This document shows, piece by piece, positions 10,236 to 23,244 of a stretch of 64,000 bases of DNA (its first letter is position 1; every line of letters begins with the position of its first letter). The notes under the pieces are model-generated. The model saw nothing but the letters and a program-made list of their open reading frames with translations, ran no database searches and was not told the origin of the DNA. This stretch comes from Nematostella vectensis (lineage: Eukaryota; Cnidaria; Anthozoa; Actiniaria; Edwardsiidae). The stretch spans positions 558,001-622,000 of the forward strand of contig NC_064045.1 of NCBI RefSeq assembly GCF_932526225.1, given 5' to 3'. A program made the translations under genes and the position numbers.

Positions 10236-11172
10236 ATAGTGTTCTTTGTTGAAGGGAAGTCTCAAAACTTCTGGGTCGGACCGCATGTGGTACTTCTAAG
10301 AGCCTCTCGAGAGAAACAGCCTTATCTAGATTTTTTTGGTCCGTCCTGTCACGCCCAGGGCATGCACAAACACGTGTGGGCCGCACCCACCATCACTTTT
10401 GTAATGGTCCCTCTTCCTTATCACAAGTCTGGTACTCTTAACATTATGTGGTGTCATGGAGTAATGTACTCTTACATGAGAGAGAAAGCGTCTTTTGTTT
10501 TAATTTTATATTGAAACCTGTGTCAACAGGTGTAAAGTGTATTAACACTAGCTTTACACCTGTAAAATATTAACAACTATCTGTGATAGAAGTGGCTGGC
10601 GTAATGACAGCTTGGCTTGCTTGAATCTCTGCCTTGTATTTGGATAGAACTAGTTCTTTGATCTCGAACGGGTAAAGGGGCCCATGCAGGCTATTTTTTT
10701 TTCTTTCACGATATACACCTTATAATTATAATTGATGTCCACCGCAATCCCTGCTTCCTAAAGTTAGAGCCTAGTGCACCACTGGAGTCCAATGGACTCC
10801 GAGAAATTTAAAAATGCATACTGCTAGTTTTGCCGCTGTTAATTTAACATATACCATTGCCTGGTCTTGCAAATAAATAATAAGAGATACTTTATACATT
10901 TCAATATATACAGAAATACTTTATATATTAATATAATATAAGAGTCTCCAGAGGGACTTTGAAGGCTGTTCCAAAAATGTGCTTATTATACATGTACGAC
11001 CTACTTTGGGTTTAGAAGTTTGTGAGAAGTCATTGAATATCTTATTCGTTTTTGATTTATCTGGTGTACTGACTAGTCCTGGTGCAGGTGCCAATGGCCA
11101 GATTAGAAGAGTTCTGGGCTCTTGTCAAAGTCGTATTCGTTTTTTTATTTTTCGGTGTATTGAATAGTCCAC
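10236..11172 (+). repeat. monomer M11, a2
   Basis: 937 bp. M3/M7 family, ATAG landmark, private GGGTCGGACC. Preceded by GTATTAGTTTT. Confidence 0.95.
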
Positions 11173-12100
11173 ATGGTGTTCTTTGTTAAAGGGAAGTCTC
11201 AAAACTTCTGGGTTGGACCGCATATGATACTTCTAAGAGCCTCTCGAGAGAACCAGCCTTATCTAGATTTTTTTGGTCCGTCCTGTCACGCCCAGGGCAT
11301 GCACAAACACGTGTGGGCCGCACCCACCATCACTTTTGTAATGATCCCTCTTCCTTATCACAAGTCTGGTACTCTTAACATTATGTGGTGTCATGGAGTA
11401 ATGTACTCTTACATGAGAGAGAAAGCGTCTTTTGTTTTCATTTTATATTGAAACCTGTGTCAACAGGTGTAAAGTGTATTAACACTAGCTTTACACCTGT
11501 AAAATATCAGCAACTATCTGTGATAGAAGTGGCTGGCGTAATGACAGCTTGGCTTGCTTGAACCTCTGCCTTGTATTTGGATAGAACTAGTTCTTTGATC
11601 TCGAACGGGTAAAGGGGCCCATGCAGGCTATTTTTTTTCACGATATACACCTTATAATTATAATTGATGTCCATCGCAATCCCTGCTTCCTAAAGTTAGA
11701 GCCTAGTGCACCACTGGAGTCCAATGGACACCGAGAAATTTAAAAATTCATACTGCTAGTTTTGCCGCTGTTAATTTATCATATACCATTGTCTGGTCTC
11801 GCAAATAAATAATAAGAGATACATTATATATTTCAATATATACAGAAATACTTTATATATTAATATAATATAAGAGTCTCCAGAGGGACTTTGAAGGCTG
11901 TTCCAAAACTGTGCTTATTATACATGTACGACCTACTTTGGGTTTAGAAGTTTGTGAGAAGTCATTGAATATCTTATTCGGTTTTGATTCTCTGGTTACT
12001 GACAAGTCCTGGTGCAGGTGCTAATGGCCAGATTAGAAGAGTTCTGGGCTCTTGTCAAAGTCGTACTCGTTTTTTTTTTTCGGTGTTTTTAATAGTCCAC
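11173..12100 (+). repeat. monomer M12, a1
   Basis: 928 bp. Near-copy of M8 at 3,724 bp. The terminal T tract is preceded by GTACTCG instead of GTATTCG. Confidence 0.95.
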
Positions 12101-13029
12101 ATGGTGTTCTTTGTTGAAGGGAAGTCTCAAAACTTCTGGGTTGGACCGCATGTGGTACTTCTAAGAGCCTCTCGAGAGAACAAGCCTTATCTAGATTTTT
12201 TGGTCCGTCCTGTCACGCCCAGGGCATGCACAAACACGTGTGGGCCGCACCCACCATCACTTTTGTAATGGTCCTTCTTCCTTATCACAAGTCTGCTACT
12301 CATAACATTATGTGGTGTCATGGAGTAATGTACTCTTACATGAGAGAGAAAGCGTCTTTTGTTTTAATTTTATATTGAAACCTGAGTCAACAGGTGTAAA
12401 GTGTATTAACACTAGCTTTACACCTGTAAAATATCAGCAACTATCTGTGATAGAAGTGGCTGGCGTAAAGACAGCTTGGCTTGCTTGAATCTGTGCCTTG
12501 TATTTGGATAGAACTAGTTCTTTGATCTCGAACGGGTAAAGGGGCCCATGCAGGTTATTTTTTTTCACGATATACACCTTATAATTATAATTGATGTCCA
12601 TCGCAATCCCTGCTTCCTAAAGTTAGAGCCTAGTGCACCACTGGAGTCCAATGGACTCCGAGAAATTTAAAAATTCATACTGCTAGTTTTGCCGCTGTTA
12701 ATTTATCATATACCATTGTCTGGTCTTGCAAATAAATAATAAGAGATACTTTATACATTTCAATATATACAGAAATACTTTATATATTAATATAATATAA
12801 GAGTCGCCAGAGGGACCTTGAAGGCTTATCCAAAAATGTGCTTATTATACATGTACGACCTACTTTGGGTTTAGAAGTTTGTGAGAAGTCATTGAATATC
12901 TTATTCGGTTTTGATTCTCTGGTGTACTGACTAGTCCTGGTGCAGGTGCCAATGGCAAGATTAGAAGAATTCTGGGGTCTTGTCAAAGTCGTATTCGTTT
13001 TTTATTTTTCGGTGTATTGAATAGTCCAC
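12101..13029 (+). repeat. monomer M13, a2
   Basis: 929 bp. M9 family (T6 frameshift). The tail has GTCGCCAGAGGGACC, GGCTTATCC and GGCAAGATT; the first two recur in the tail of M16. Confidence 0.95.
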
Positions 13030-13961
13030 ATAGTGTTCTTTGTTGAAGGGAAGTCTCAAAACTTCTGGGTTGGACCGCATATGGTACTTCTAAGAGCCTT
13101 TCGAGAGAACAAGCCTTATCTAGATTTTTTTGGTCCGTCCTGTCACGCCCAGGGCATGCACAAACACGTGTGGGCCTCACCCCCCATCACTTTTGTAATG
13201 GTCCCTCTTCCTTATCACAAGTCTGCTACTCATAACATTATGTGGTGTCATGGAGTAATGTACTCTTACATGAGAGAGAAAGCGTCTTTTGTTTTAATTT
13301 TATATTGAAACCTGTGTCAACAGGTGTAAAGTGTATTAACACTAGCTTTACACCTGTAAAATATCAGCAACTATCTGTGCTAGAAGTGGCTGGCGTAAAG
13401 ACAGCTTGGCTTGCTTGAATCTCTGCCTTGTATTTGGATAGAACTAGTTCTTTGATCTCGAACGGGTAAAGGGGCCCATGCAGGTTATTTGTTTTTCACG
13501 ATATACACCTTATAATTATAATTGATGTCCATCGCAATCCCTGCTTCCTAAAGTTAGAGCCTAGTGCACCACTGGAGTCCAATGGACTCCGAGAAATTTA
13601 AAAATTCATACTGCTAGTTTTGCCGCTTTTAATTTAACATATACCATTGTCTGGTCTTGCAAATAAATAATAAGAGATACTTTATACATTTCAATATATA
13701 CAGAAATACTTTATATATTAATATAATATAAGAGTCTCCAGAGGGACTTTGAAGGCTGTTCCAAAAATGTGCTTATTATACATGTACGACCTACTTTGGG
13801 TTTAGAAGTTTGTGAGAAGTCATTGAATATCTTATTCGGTTTTGATTTATCTGGTGTACTGACTAGTCGTGGTGCAGGTGCCAATGGCCAGATTAGAAGA
13901 GTTCTGGGCTCTTGTCAAAGTCGTATTCGTTTTTTATTTTTCGGTGTATTGAATAGTCCAC
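13030..13961 (+). repeat. monomer M14, s2
   Basis: 932 bp. First type s head in the window. ATAG landmark and CTTTCGAGAG as in M5. The T tract is interrupted (TTATTTGTTTTTC). The tail carries CTAGTCGTGG. Confidence 0.95.
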
Positions 13962-14887
13962 ATGGTGTTCTTTGTTAAAGGGAAGTCTCAAAACTTCTGG
14001 GTTGGACCGCATATGGTACTTCTAAGAGCCTCTCGAGAGAACCAGCCTTATCTAGATTTTTTTGGTCCGTCCTGTCACGCCCAGGGCATGCACAAACACG
14101 TGTGGGCCGCACCCACCATCACTTTTGTAATGGTCCCTCTTCCTTATCACAAGTCTGGTACTCTTAACATTATGTGGTGTCATGGAGTAATGTACTCTTA
14201 CATGAGAGAGAAAGCGTCTTTTGTTTTAATTTTATATTGAAACCTGTGTCAACAGGTGTAAAGTGTATTAACACTAGCTTTACACCTATAAAATATCAAC
14301 AACTATCTGTGATAGAAGTGGCTGGCGTAATGACAGCTTGGCTTGCTTGAATCTGCCTTGTATTTGGCTAGAACTAGTTCTTTGATCTCGAACGGGTAAA
14401 GGGGCCCATGCAGATTATTTTTTTTCACGATATACACCTTATAATTATAATTGATGTCCATCGCAATCCCTGCTTCCTAAAGTTAGAGCCTAGTGCACCA
14501 CTGGAGTCCAATAGACTCCGAGAAATTTAAAAATGCATACTGCTAGTTTTGCCGCTGTTAATTTATCATATACCATTGTCTGGTCTCGCAAATAAATAAT
14601 AAGAGATACATTATATATTTCAATATATACAGAAATACTTTATATATTAATATAATATAAGAGTCTCCAGAGGGACTTTGAAGGCTGTTCCAAAACTGTG
14701 CTTATTATACATGTACGACCTACTTTGGGTTTAGAAGTATGTGAGAAGTCATTGAATATCTTATTCGGTTTTGATTCTCTGGTTACTGACAAGTCCTGGT
14801 GCAGGTGCCAATGGCCAGATTAGAAGAGTTCTGGGCTCTTGTCAAAGTCGTATTCGTTTTTTTTTTTCGGTGTTTTTAATAGTCCAC
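13962..14887 (+). repeat. monomer M15, a1
   Basis: 926 bp. Hairpin arm CACCTAT, short GAATCTGCC, GCAGATTATT, CCAATAGACTCC and GAAGTATGTG. M17 and M18 share the whole set. Confidence 0.95.
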
Positions 14888-15817
14888 ATGGTGTTCTTTG
14901 TTGAAGGGAAGTCTCAAAACTTCTGGGTTGGACCGCATGTGGTACTTCTAAGAGCCTCTCGAGAGAACAAGCCTTATCTAGATTTTTTGGTCCGTCCTGT
15001 CACGCCCAGGGCATGCACAAACACGTGTGGGCCGCACCCACCATCACTTTTGTAATGGTCCTTCTTCCTTATCACAAGTCTGCTACTCATAACATTATGT
15101 GGTGTCATGGAGTAATGTACTCTTACATGAGAGAGAAAGCGTCTTTTGTTTTAATTTTATATTGAAACCTGAGTCAACAGGTGTAAAGTGTATTAACACT
15201 AGCTTTACACCTGTAAAATATCAGCAACTATCTGTGATAGAAGTGGCTGGCGTAAAGACAGCTTGGCTTGCTTGAATCTGTGCCTTGTATTTGGATAGAA
15301 CTAGTTCTTTGATCTCGAACGGGTAAAGGGGCCCATGCAGGTTATTTTTTTTCACGATATACACCTTATAATTATAATTGATGTCCATCGCAATCCCTGC
15401 TTCCTAAAGTTAGAGCCTAGTGCACCACTGGAGTCCAATGGACTCCGAGAAATTTAAAAATTCATACTGCTAGTTTTGCCGCTGTTAATTTATCATATAC
15501 CATTGTCTGGTCTTCCAAATAAATAATAAGAGATACTTTATACATTTCAATATATACAGAAATACTTTATATATTAATATAATATAAGAGTCGCCAGAGG
15601 GACCTTGAAGGCTTATCCAAAAATGTGCTTATTATACATGTACGACCTACTTTGGGTTTAGAAGTTTGTGAGAAGTCATTGAATATCTTATTCGGTTTTG
15701 ATTTATCTGGTGTACTGACTAGTCGTGGTGCAGGTGCCAATGGCCAGATTAGAAGAGTTCTGGGCTCTTGTCAAAGTCGTATTCGTTTTTTATTTTTCGG
15801 TGTATTGAATAGTCCAC
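14888..15817 (+). repeat. monomer M16, a2
   Basis: 930 bp. M13-like body with a T6 frameshift and TCTTCCAAAT. The tail starts as M13 (GTCGCCAG, GGCTTATCC) and ends as M14 (TTTATCTGG, CTAGTCGTGG), so a junction lies between about 15620 and 15700. Confidence 0.95.
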
Positions 15818-16744
15818 ATGGTGTTCTTTGTTAAAGGGAAGTCTCAAAACTTCTGGGTTGGACCGCATATGGTACTTCTAAGAGCCTCTCGAGAGAACCA
15901 GCCTTATCTAGATTTTTTTGGTCCGTCCTGTCACGCCCAGGGCATGCACAAACACGTGTGGGCCGCACCCACCATCACTTTTGTAATGGTCCCTCTTCCT
16001 TATCACAAGTCTGGTACTCTTAACATTATGTGGTGTCATGGAGTAATGTACTCTTACATGAGAGAGAAAGCGTCTTTTGTTTTAATTTTATATTGAAACC
16101 TGTGTCAACAGGTGTAAAGTGTATTAACACTAGCTTTACACCTATAAAATATCAACAACTATCTGTGATAGAAGTGGCTGGCGTAATGACAGCTTGGCTT
16201 GCTTGAATCTGCCTTGTATTTGGCTAGAACTAGTTCTTTGATCTCGAACGGGTAAAGGGGCCCATGCAGATTATTTTTTTTCACGATATACACCTTATAA
16301 TTATAATTGATGTCCATCGCAATCCCTGCTTCCTAAAGTTAGAGCCTAGTGCACCACTGGAGTCCAATAGACTCCGAGAAATTTAAAAATGCATACTGCT
16401 AGTTTTGCCGCTGTTAATTTATCATATACCATTGTCTGGTCTCGCAAATAAATAATAAGAGATACATTATATATTTCAATATATACAGAAATACTTTATA
16501 TATTAATATAATATAAGAGTCTCCAGAGGGACTTTGAAGGCTGTTCCAAAACTGTGCTTATTATACATGTACGACCTACTTTGGGTTTAGAAGTATGTGA
16601 GAAGTCATTGAATATCTTATTCGGTTTTGATTCTCTGGTTACTGACAAGTCCTGGTGCAGGTGCCAATGGCCAGATTAGAAGAGTTCTGGGCTCTTGTCA
16701 AAGTCGTATTCGTTTTTTATTTTTCGGTGTATTGAATAGTCCAC
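15818..16744 (+). repeat. monomer M17, a1
   Basis: 927 bp. Copy of M15 at 1,856 bp, but it ends with the class 2 style T6-A-T5 tract rather than the pure T tract. Confidence 0.95.
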
Positions 16745-17669
16745 ATGGTGTTCTTTGTTAAAGGGAAGTCTCAAAACTTCTGGGTTGGACCGCATATGGT
16801 ACTTCTAAGAGCCTCTCGAGAGAACCAGCCTTATCTAGATTTTTTTGGTCCGTCCTGTCACGCCCAGGGCATGCACAAACACGTGTGGGCCGCACCCACC
16901 ATCACTTTTGTAATGGTCCCTCTTCCTTATCACAAGTCTGGTACTCTTAACATTATGTGGTGTCATGGAGTAATGTACTCTTACATGAGAGAGAAAGCGT
17001 CTTTTGTTTTAATTTTATATTGAAACCTGTGTCAACAGGTGTAAAGTGTATTAACACTAGCTTTACACCTATAAAATATCAACAACTATCTGTGATAGAA
17101 GTGGCTGGCGTAATGACAGCTTGGCTTGCTTGAATCTGCCTTGTATTTGGCTAGAACTAGTTCTTTGATCTCGAACGGGTAAAGGGGCCCATGCAGATTA
17201 TTTTTTTTCACGATATACACCTTATAATTATAATTGATGTCCATCGCAATCCCTGCTTCCTAAAGTTAGAGCCTAGTGCACCACTGGAGTCCAATAGACT
17301 CCGAGAAATTTAAAAATGCATACTGCTAGTTTTGCCGCTGTTAATTTATCATATACCATTGTCTGGTCTCGCAAATAAATAATAAGAGATACATTATATA
17401 TTTCAATATATACAGAAATACTTTATATATTAATATAATATAAGAGTCTCCAGAGGGACTTTGAAGGCTGTTCCAAAACTGTGCTTATTATACATGTACG
17501 ACCTACTTTGGGTTTAGAAGTATGTGAGAAGTCATTGAATATCTTATTCGGTTTTGATTCTCTGGTTACTGACAAGTCCTGGTGCAGGTGCTAATGGCCA
17601 GATTAGAAGAGTTCTGGGCTCTTGTCAAAGTCGTATTCGTTTTTTTTTTCGGTGTTTTGAATAGTCCAC
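16745..17669 (+). repeat. monomer M18, a1
   Basis: 925 bp, joint shortest. Third member of the M15/M17 family, directly adjacent to M17. Confidence 0.95.
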
Positions 17670-18598
17670 ATGGTGTTCTTTGTTGAAGGGAAGTCTCAAA
17701 ACTTCTGGGTTGGACCGCATGTGGTACTTCTAAGAGCCTCTCGAGAGAACAAGCCTTATCTAGATTTTTTTGGTCCGTCCTGTCACGCCCAGGGCATGCA
17801 CAAACACGTGTGGGCACCGACCCCTATCACTTTTGTAATGGTCCTTCTTCCCTATCACAAGTCTGCTACTCATAACATTATGTGGTGTCATAGAGTAATG
17901 TACTCTAACATGAGAGAGAAAGCGTCTTTTGTTTTCATTTTATATTGAAACCTGTGTCAACAGGTGTAAAGTGTATTAACACTAGCTTTACCCCTGTAAA
18001 ATATCAGCAACTATCTGTGATAGAAGTGGCTGGCGTAATGACAGCTTGGCTTGCTTGATTCTCTGCCTTGTATTTGGCTAGAACTAGTTCTTTGATCTCG
18101 AACGGGTAAAGGGGCCCATGCAGGTTATTTTTTTTCACGATATACACCTTATAATTATAATTGATGTCCATCGCAATCCCTGCTTCCTAAAGTTAGAGCC
18201 TAGTGCACCACTGGAGTCCAATGGACTCCGTGAAATTTAAAAATGCATACCGCTAGTTTTGCCGCTGTTAATTTATCATATACCATTGTCTGGTCTCGCA
18301 AATAAATAATAAGAGATACATTATATATTTCAATATATACAGAAATACTTTATATGTTAATATAATATAAGAGTCTCCAGAGGGACTTTGAAGGCTGTTC
18401 CAAAACTGTGCTTATTATACATGTACGACCTACTTTGGGTTTAGAAGTTTGTGAGAAGTCATTGAATATCTTATTCGGTTTTGATTCTCTGGTTACTGAC
18501 AAGTCCTGGTGCAGGTGCCAATGGCCAGATTAGAAGAATTCTGGGCTCTTGTCAAAGTCGTATTCGTTTTTTATTTTTCGGTGTATTGAATAGTCCAC
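17670..18598 (+). repeat. monomer M19, b1
   Basis: 929 bp. M2 family with TTTACCCCTG in the hairpin arm and CTTGATTCTC, both shared only with M21. Confidence 0.95.
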
Positions 18599-19525
18599 AT
18601 AGTGTTCTTTGTTGAAGGGAAGTCTCAAAACTTCTGGGTTGGACCGCATATGGTACTTTTAAGAGCCTCTCGAGAGAACAAGCCTTATCTAGATTTTTTT
18701 GGTCCGTCCTGTCACGCCCAGGGCATGCACAAACACGTGAGGGCACCAACCCCCATCAACTTTTGTAATGGTCCTTCTTCCTTATCACAAGTCTGCTACT
18801 CATAACATTATGTGGTGTCATGGAGTAATGTACTCTTACATGAGAGAGAAAGCGTCTTTTGTTTTAATTTTATATTGAAACCTGAGTCAACAGGTGTAAA
18901 GTGTATTAACACTAGCTTTACACCTGTAAAATATCAGCAACTATCTGTGATAGAAGTGGCTGGCGTAAAGACAGCTTGGCTTGCTTGAATCTGCCTTGTA
19001 TTTGGCTAGAACTAGTTCTTTGATCTCGAACGGGTAAAGGGGCCCATGCAGATTATTTTTTTTCACGATATACACCTTATAATTATAATTGATGTCCATC
19101 GCAATCCCTGCTTCCTAAAGTTAGAGCCTAGTGCACCACTGGAGTCCAATAGACTCCGAGAAATTTAAAAATGCATACTGCTAGTTTTGCCGCTGTTAAT
19201 TTATCATATACCATTGTCTGGTCTCGCAAATAAATAATAAGAGATACATTATATATTTCAATATATACAGAAATACTTTATATATTAATATAATATAAGA
19301 GTCTCCAGAGGGACTTTGAAGGCTGTTCCAAAACTGTGCTTATTATACATGTACGACCTACTTTGGGTTTAGAAGTATGTGAGAAGTCATTGAATATCTT
19401 ATTCGGTTTTGATTCTCTGGTTACTGACAAGTCCTGGTGCAGGTGCTAATGGCCAGATTAGAAGAGTTCTGGGCTCTTGTCAAAGTCGTATTCGTTTTTT
19501 TTTTTCGGTGTTTTGAATAGTCCAC
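18599..19525 (+). repeat. monomer M20, r1
   Basis: 927 bp. ATAG landmark, GTACTTTTAAG, and an extra A (CATCAACTT) that shifts the head frame. The second half is M18-like (GAATCTGCC, GCAGATTATT). Confidence 0.95.
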
Positions 19526-20454
19526 ATGGTGTTCTTTGTTGAAGGGAAGTCTCAAAACTTCTGGGTTGGACCGCATGTGGTACTTCTAAGAGCCTCTCGA
19601 GAGAACAAGCCTTATCTAGATTTTTTTGGTCCGTCCTGTCACGCCCAGGGCATGCACAAACACGTGTGGGCACCGACCCCTATCACTTTTGTAATGGTCC
19701 TTCTTCCCTATCACAAGTCTGCTACTCATAACATTATGTGGTGTCATAGAGTAATGTACTCTAACATGAGAGAGAAAGCGTCTTTTGTTTTCATTTTATA
19801 TTGAAACCTGTGTCAACAGGTGTAAAGTGTATTAACACTAGCTTTACCCCTGTAAAATATCAGCAACTATCTGTGATAGAAGTGGCTGGCGTAATGACAG
19901 CTTGGCTTGCTTGATTCTCTGCCTTGTATTTGGCTAGAACTAGTTCTTTGATCTCGAACGGGTAAAGGGGCCCATGCAGGTTATTTTTTTTCACGATATA
20001 CACCTTATAATTATAATTGATGTCCATCGCAATCCCTGCTTCCTAAAGTTAGAGCCTAGTGCACCACTGGAGTCCAATGGACTCCGTGAAATTTAAAAAT
20101 GCATACCGCTAGTTTTGCCGCTGTTAATTTATCATATACCATTGTCTGGTCTCGCAAATAAATAATAAGAGATACATTATATATTTCAATATATACAGAA
20201 ATACTTTATATGTTAATATAATATAAGAGTCTCCAGAGGGACTTTGAAGGCTGTTCCAAAACTGTGCTTATTATACATGTACGACCTACTTTGGGTTTAG
20301 AAGTTTGTGAGAAGTCATTGAATATCTTATTCGGTTTTGATTCTCTGGTTACTGACAAGTCCTGGTGCAGGTGCCAATGGCCAGATTAGAAGAATTCTGG
20401 GCTCTTGTCAAAGTCGTATTCGTTTTTTATTTTTCGGTGTATTGAATAGTCCAC
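19526..20454 (+). repeat. monomer M21, b1
   Basis: 929 bp. Copy of M19 at 1,856 bp. Confidence 0.95.
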
Positions 20455-21383
20455 ATAGTGTTCTTTGTTGAAGGGAAGTCTCAAAACTTCTGGGTTGGAC
20501 CGCATATGGTACTTTTAAGAGCCTCTCGAGAGAACAAGCCTTATCTAGATTTTTTTGGTCCGTCCTGTCACGCCCAGGGCATGCACAAACACGTAAGGGC
20601 ACCAACCCCCATCAACTTTTGTAATGGTCCTTCTTCCTTATCACAAGTCTGCTACTCATAACATTATGTGGTGTCATGGAGTAATGTACTCTTACATGAG
20701 AGAGAAAGCGTCTTTTGTTTTAATTTTATATTGAAACCTGAGTCAACAGGTGTAAAGTGTATTAACACTAGCTTTACACCTGTAAAATATCAGCAACTAT
20801 CTGTGATAGAAGTGGCTGGCGTAAAGACAGCTTGGCTTGCTTGAATCTCTGCCTTGTATTTGGATAGAACTAGTTCTTTGATCTCGAACGGGTAAAGGGG
20901 CCCATGCAGGTTATTTTTTTTCAAGATATACACCTTATAATTATAATTGATGTCCATCGCAATCCCTGCTTCCTAAAGTTAGAGCCTAGTGCACCACTCG
21001 AGTCCAATGGACTCCGAGAAATTTAAAAATTCATACTGCTAGTTTTGCCGCTGTTAATTTAACATATACCATTGTCTGGTCTTGCAAATAAATAATAAGA
21101 GATACTTTATACATTTCAATATATACAGAAATACTTTATATATTAATATAATATAAGAGTCTCCAGAGGGACTTTGAAGGCTGTTCCAAAAATGTGCTTA
21201 TTATACATGTACGACCTACTTTGGGTTTAGAAGTTTGTGAGAAGTCATTGAATATCTTATTCGGTTTTGATTTATCTGGTGTACTGACTAGTCCTGGTGT
21301 GCCAATGGCCAGATTAGAAGAGTTCTGGGCTCTTGTTAAAGTCGTATTCGTTTTTTTATTTTTCGGTGTATTGAATAGTCCAC
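20455..21383 (+). repeat. monomer M22, r2
   Basis: 929 bp. M20-like head with ACGTAAGGG (CpG-context change) and the CATCAACTT frameshift. TTTCAAGATA, CCACTCGAGTCC and GGTGTGCCAATGG (4-bp deletion) recur only in M25. Confidence 0.95.
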
Positions 21384-22313
21384 ATGGTGTTCTTTGGTAA
21401 AGGGAAGTCTCAAAACTTCTGGGTTGGACCGCATATGGTACTTCTAAGAGCCTCTCGAGAGAACCAGCCTTATCTAGATTTTTTTGGTCCGTCCTGTCAC
21501 GCCCAGGGCAGCACAAACACGTGTGGGCCTCACCCCCCATCACTTTTGTAATGGTCCCTCCTCCTTATCACAAGTCTGCTACTCATAACATTATGTGGTG
21601 TCATGGAGTAATGTACTCTTACATGAGAGAGAAAGCGTCTTTTGTTTTAATTTTATATTGAAACCTGTGTCAACAGGTGTAAAGTGTATTAACACTAGCT
21701 TTACACCTGTAAAATATCAGCAACTATCTGTGATAGAAGTGGCTGGCGTAAAGACAGCTTGGCTTGCTTGAATCTCTGCCTTGTATTTGAATAGAACTAG
21801 TTCTTTGATCTCGAACGGGTAAAGGGGCCCATGCAGGTTATTTTTTTTTCACGATATACACCTTATAATTATAATTGATGTCCATCGCAATCCCTGCTTC
21901 CTAAAGTTAGAGCTTAGTAGACCACTGGAGTCCAATGGACTCCGAGAAATTTAAAAATTCATACTGCTAGTTTTGCCGCTGTTAATTTAACATATACCAT
22001 TGTCTGGTCTTGCAAATAAATAATAAGAGATACTTTATACATTTCAATATATACAGAAATACTTTGTATATTAATATAATATAAGAGTCTCTAGAGGGAC
22101 TTTGAAGGCTGTTCCAAAAATGTGCTTATAATATATGTACGACCTACTTTGGGTTTAGAAGTTTGTGAGAAGTCATTGAATATCTTATTCGGTTTTGATT
22201 CTCTGGTGTACTGACTAGTCCTGGTGCAGGTGCCAATGGCCAGATTAGAAGAGTTCTGGGCTCTTGTCAAAGTCGTATTAGTTTTTTATTTTTCGGTGTA
22301 TTGAATAGTCCAC
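21384..22313 (+). repeat. monomer M23, s2
   Basis: 930 bp. CTTTGGTAAAGG, a one-base deletion GGGCAGCAC, AGCTTAGTAGACC, TCTCTAGAGG and TTATAATATATG are private to M23 and M26. Confidence 0.95.
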
Positions 22314-23244
22314 ATGGTGTTCTTTGTTGAAGGGAAGTCTCAAAACTTCTGGGTTGGACCGCATATGGTACTTCTAAGAGCGTCTCGAGAGAACCAGCCT
22401 TATCTAGATTTTTTTGGTCCGTCCTGTCACGCCCAGGGCATGCACAAACACGTGTGGTCCGCACCCACCATCACTTTTGTAATGGTCCCTCTTCCTTATC
22501 ACAAGTCTGGTACTCTTAACATTATGTGGTGTCATGGAGTAATGTACTCTTACATGAGAGAGAAAGCGTCTTTTGTTTTAATTTTATATTGAAACCTGTG
22601 TCAACAGGTGTAAAGTGTATTAACACTAGCTTTACACCTATAAAATATCAACAACTATCTGTGATAGAAGTGGCTGGCGTAATGACAGCTTGGCTTGCTT
22701 GAATCTGCCTTGTATTTGGCTAGAACTAGTTCTTTGATCTCGAACGGGTAAAGGGGCCCATGCAGGTTTTTTTTTTTTTCACGCTATACACCTTATAATT
22801 ATAATTGATGTCCATCGCAATCCCTGTTTCCTAAAGTTAGAGCCTAGTGCACCACTGGATTTTAATGGACTCCGAGAAATTTAAAAATTAATACTGCTAG
22901 TTTTGCCGCTGTTAATTTAACATATACCATTGTCTGGTCTGGCAAATAAATAATAAGAGATACTTTATACATTTCAATATATACAGAAATACTTTGTATA
23001 TTAATATAATATAAGAGTCTCCAGAGGGACTTTAAAGGCTGTTCCAAAAATGTGCTTATTATACATGTACGACCTACTTTGGGTTTAGAAGTTTGTGAGA
23101 AGTCATTGAATATCTTATTCGGTTTTGATTCTCTGGTGTACTGACTAGGCCTGGTTCAGGTGCCAATGGCCAGATTAGAAGAGTTCTGGGCTCTTGTCAA
23201 AGTCGTATTAGTTTTTTTATTTTTCGGTGTATTGAATAGTCCAC
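22314..23244 (+). repeat. monomer M24, a2
   Basis: 931 bp. GCGTCTCGAGAG, GTGTGGTCCGC, a long T tract, GGATTTTAATGG and GACTAGGCCTGGTTC. Differs from M27 at one position I can see (22941 G, 25731 T). Confidence 0.95.

Larger units (their letters stand above)
1855..13029 (+). repeat. four-monomer higher-order repeat, period ~3.73 kb
   Basis: M2-M3 recur as M6-M7 at 3,728 bp. M7-M8-M9 recur as M11-M12-M13 at 3,724-3,725 bp. M0-M1 resemble M8-M9. The order b, a(ATAG), a(ATGATA), a(T6) is thus a tetramer, with the b slot replaced by the mosaic M10 in the last round and by M4-M5 irregularity in the first. Confidence 0.8.
13962..17669 (+). repeat. M15 family amplified to three copies (M15, M17, M18)
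   Basis: M15 reappears as M17 at 1,856 bp and as M18 a further 927 bp on, with GAATCTGCC, GCAGATTATT, CCAATAGACTCC and GAAGTATGTG in all three. M16 lies between the first two. This needs at least one dimer and one monomer duplication. Confidence 0.85.
17132..20846 (+). repeat. tandem duplication of a 1,856-bp dimer
   Basis: From the GAATCTGCC of M18 to that of M20, the sequence repeats at 1,855-1,856 bp. Shared rare marks are GAAGTATGTG, TTTACCCCTG, CTTGATTCTC and CATCAACTT. Differences are one T in a T run near 17650/19505 and ACGTGAGG against ACGTAAGG. Confidence 0.85.
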
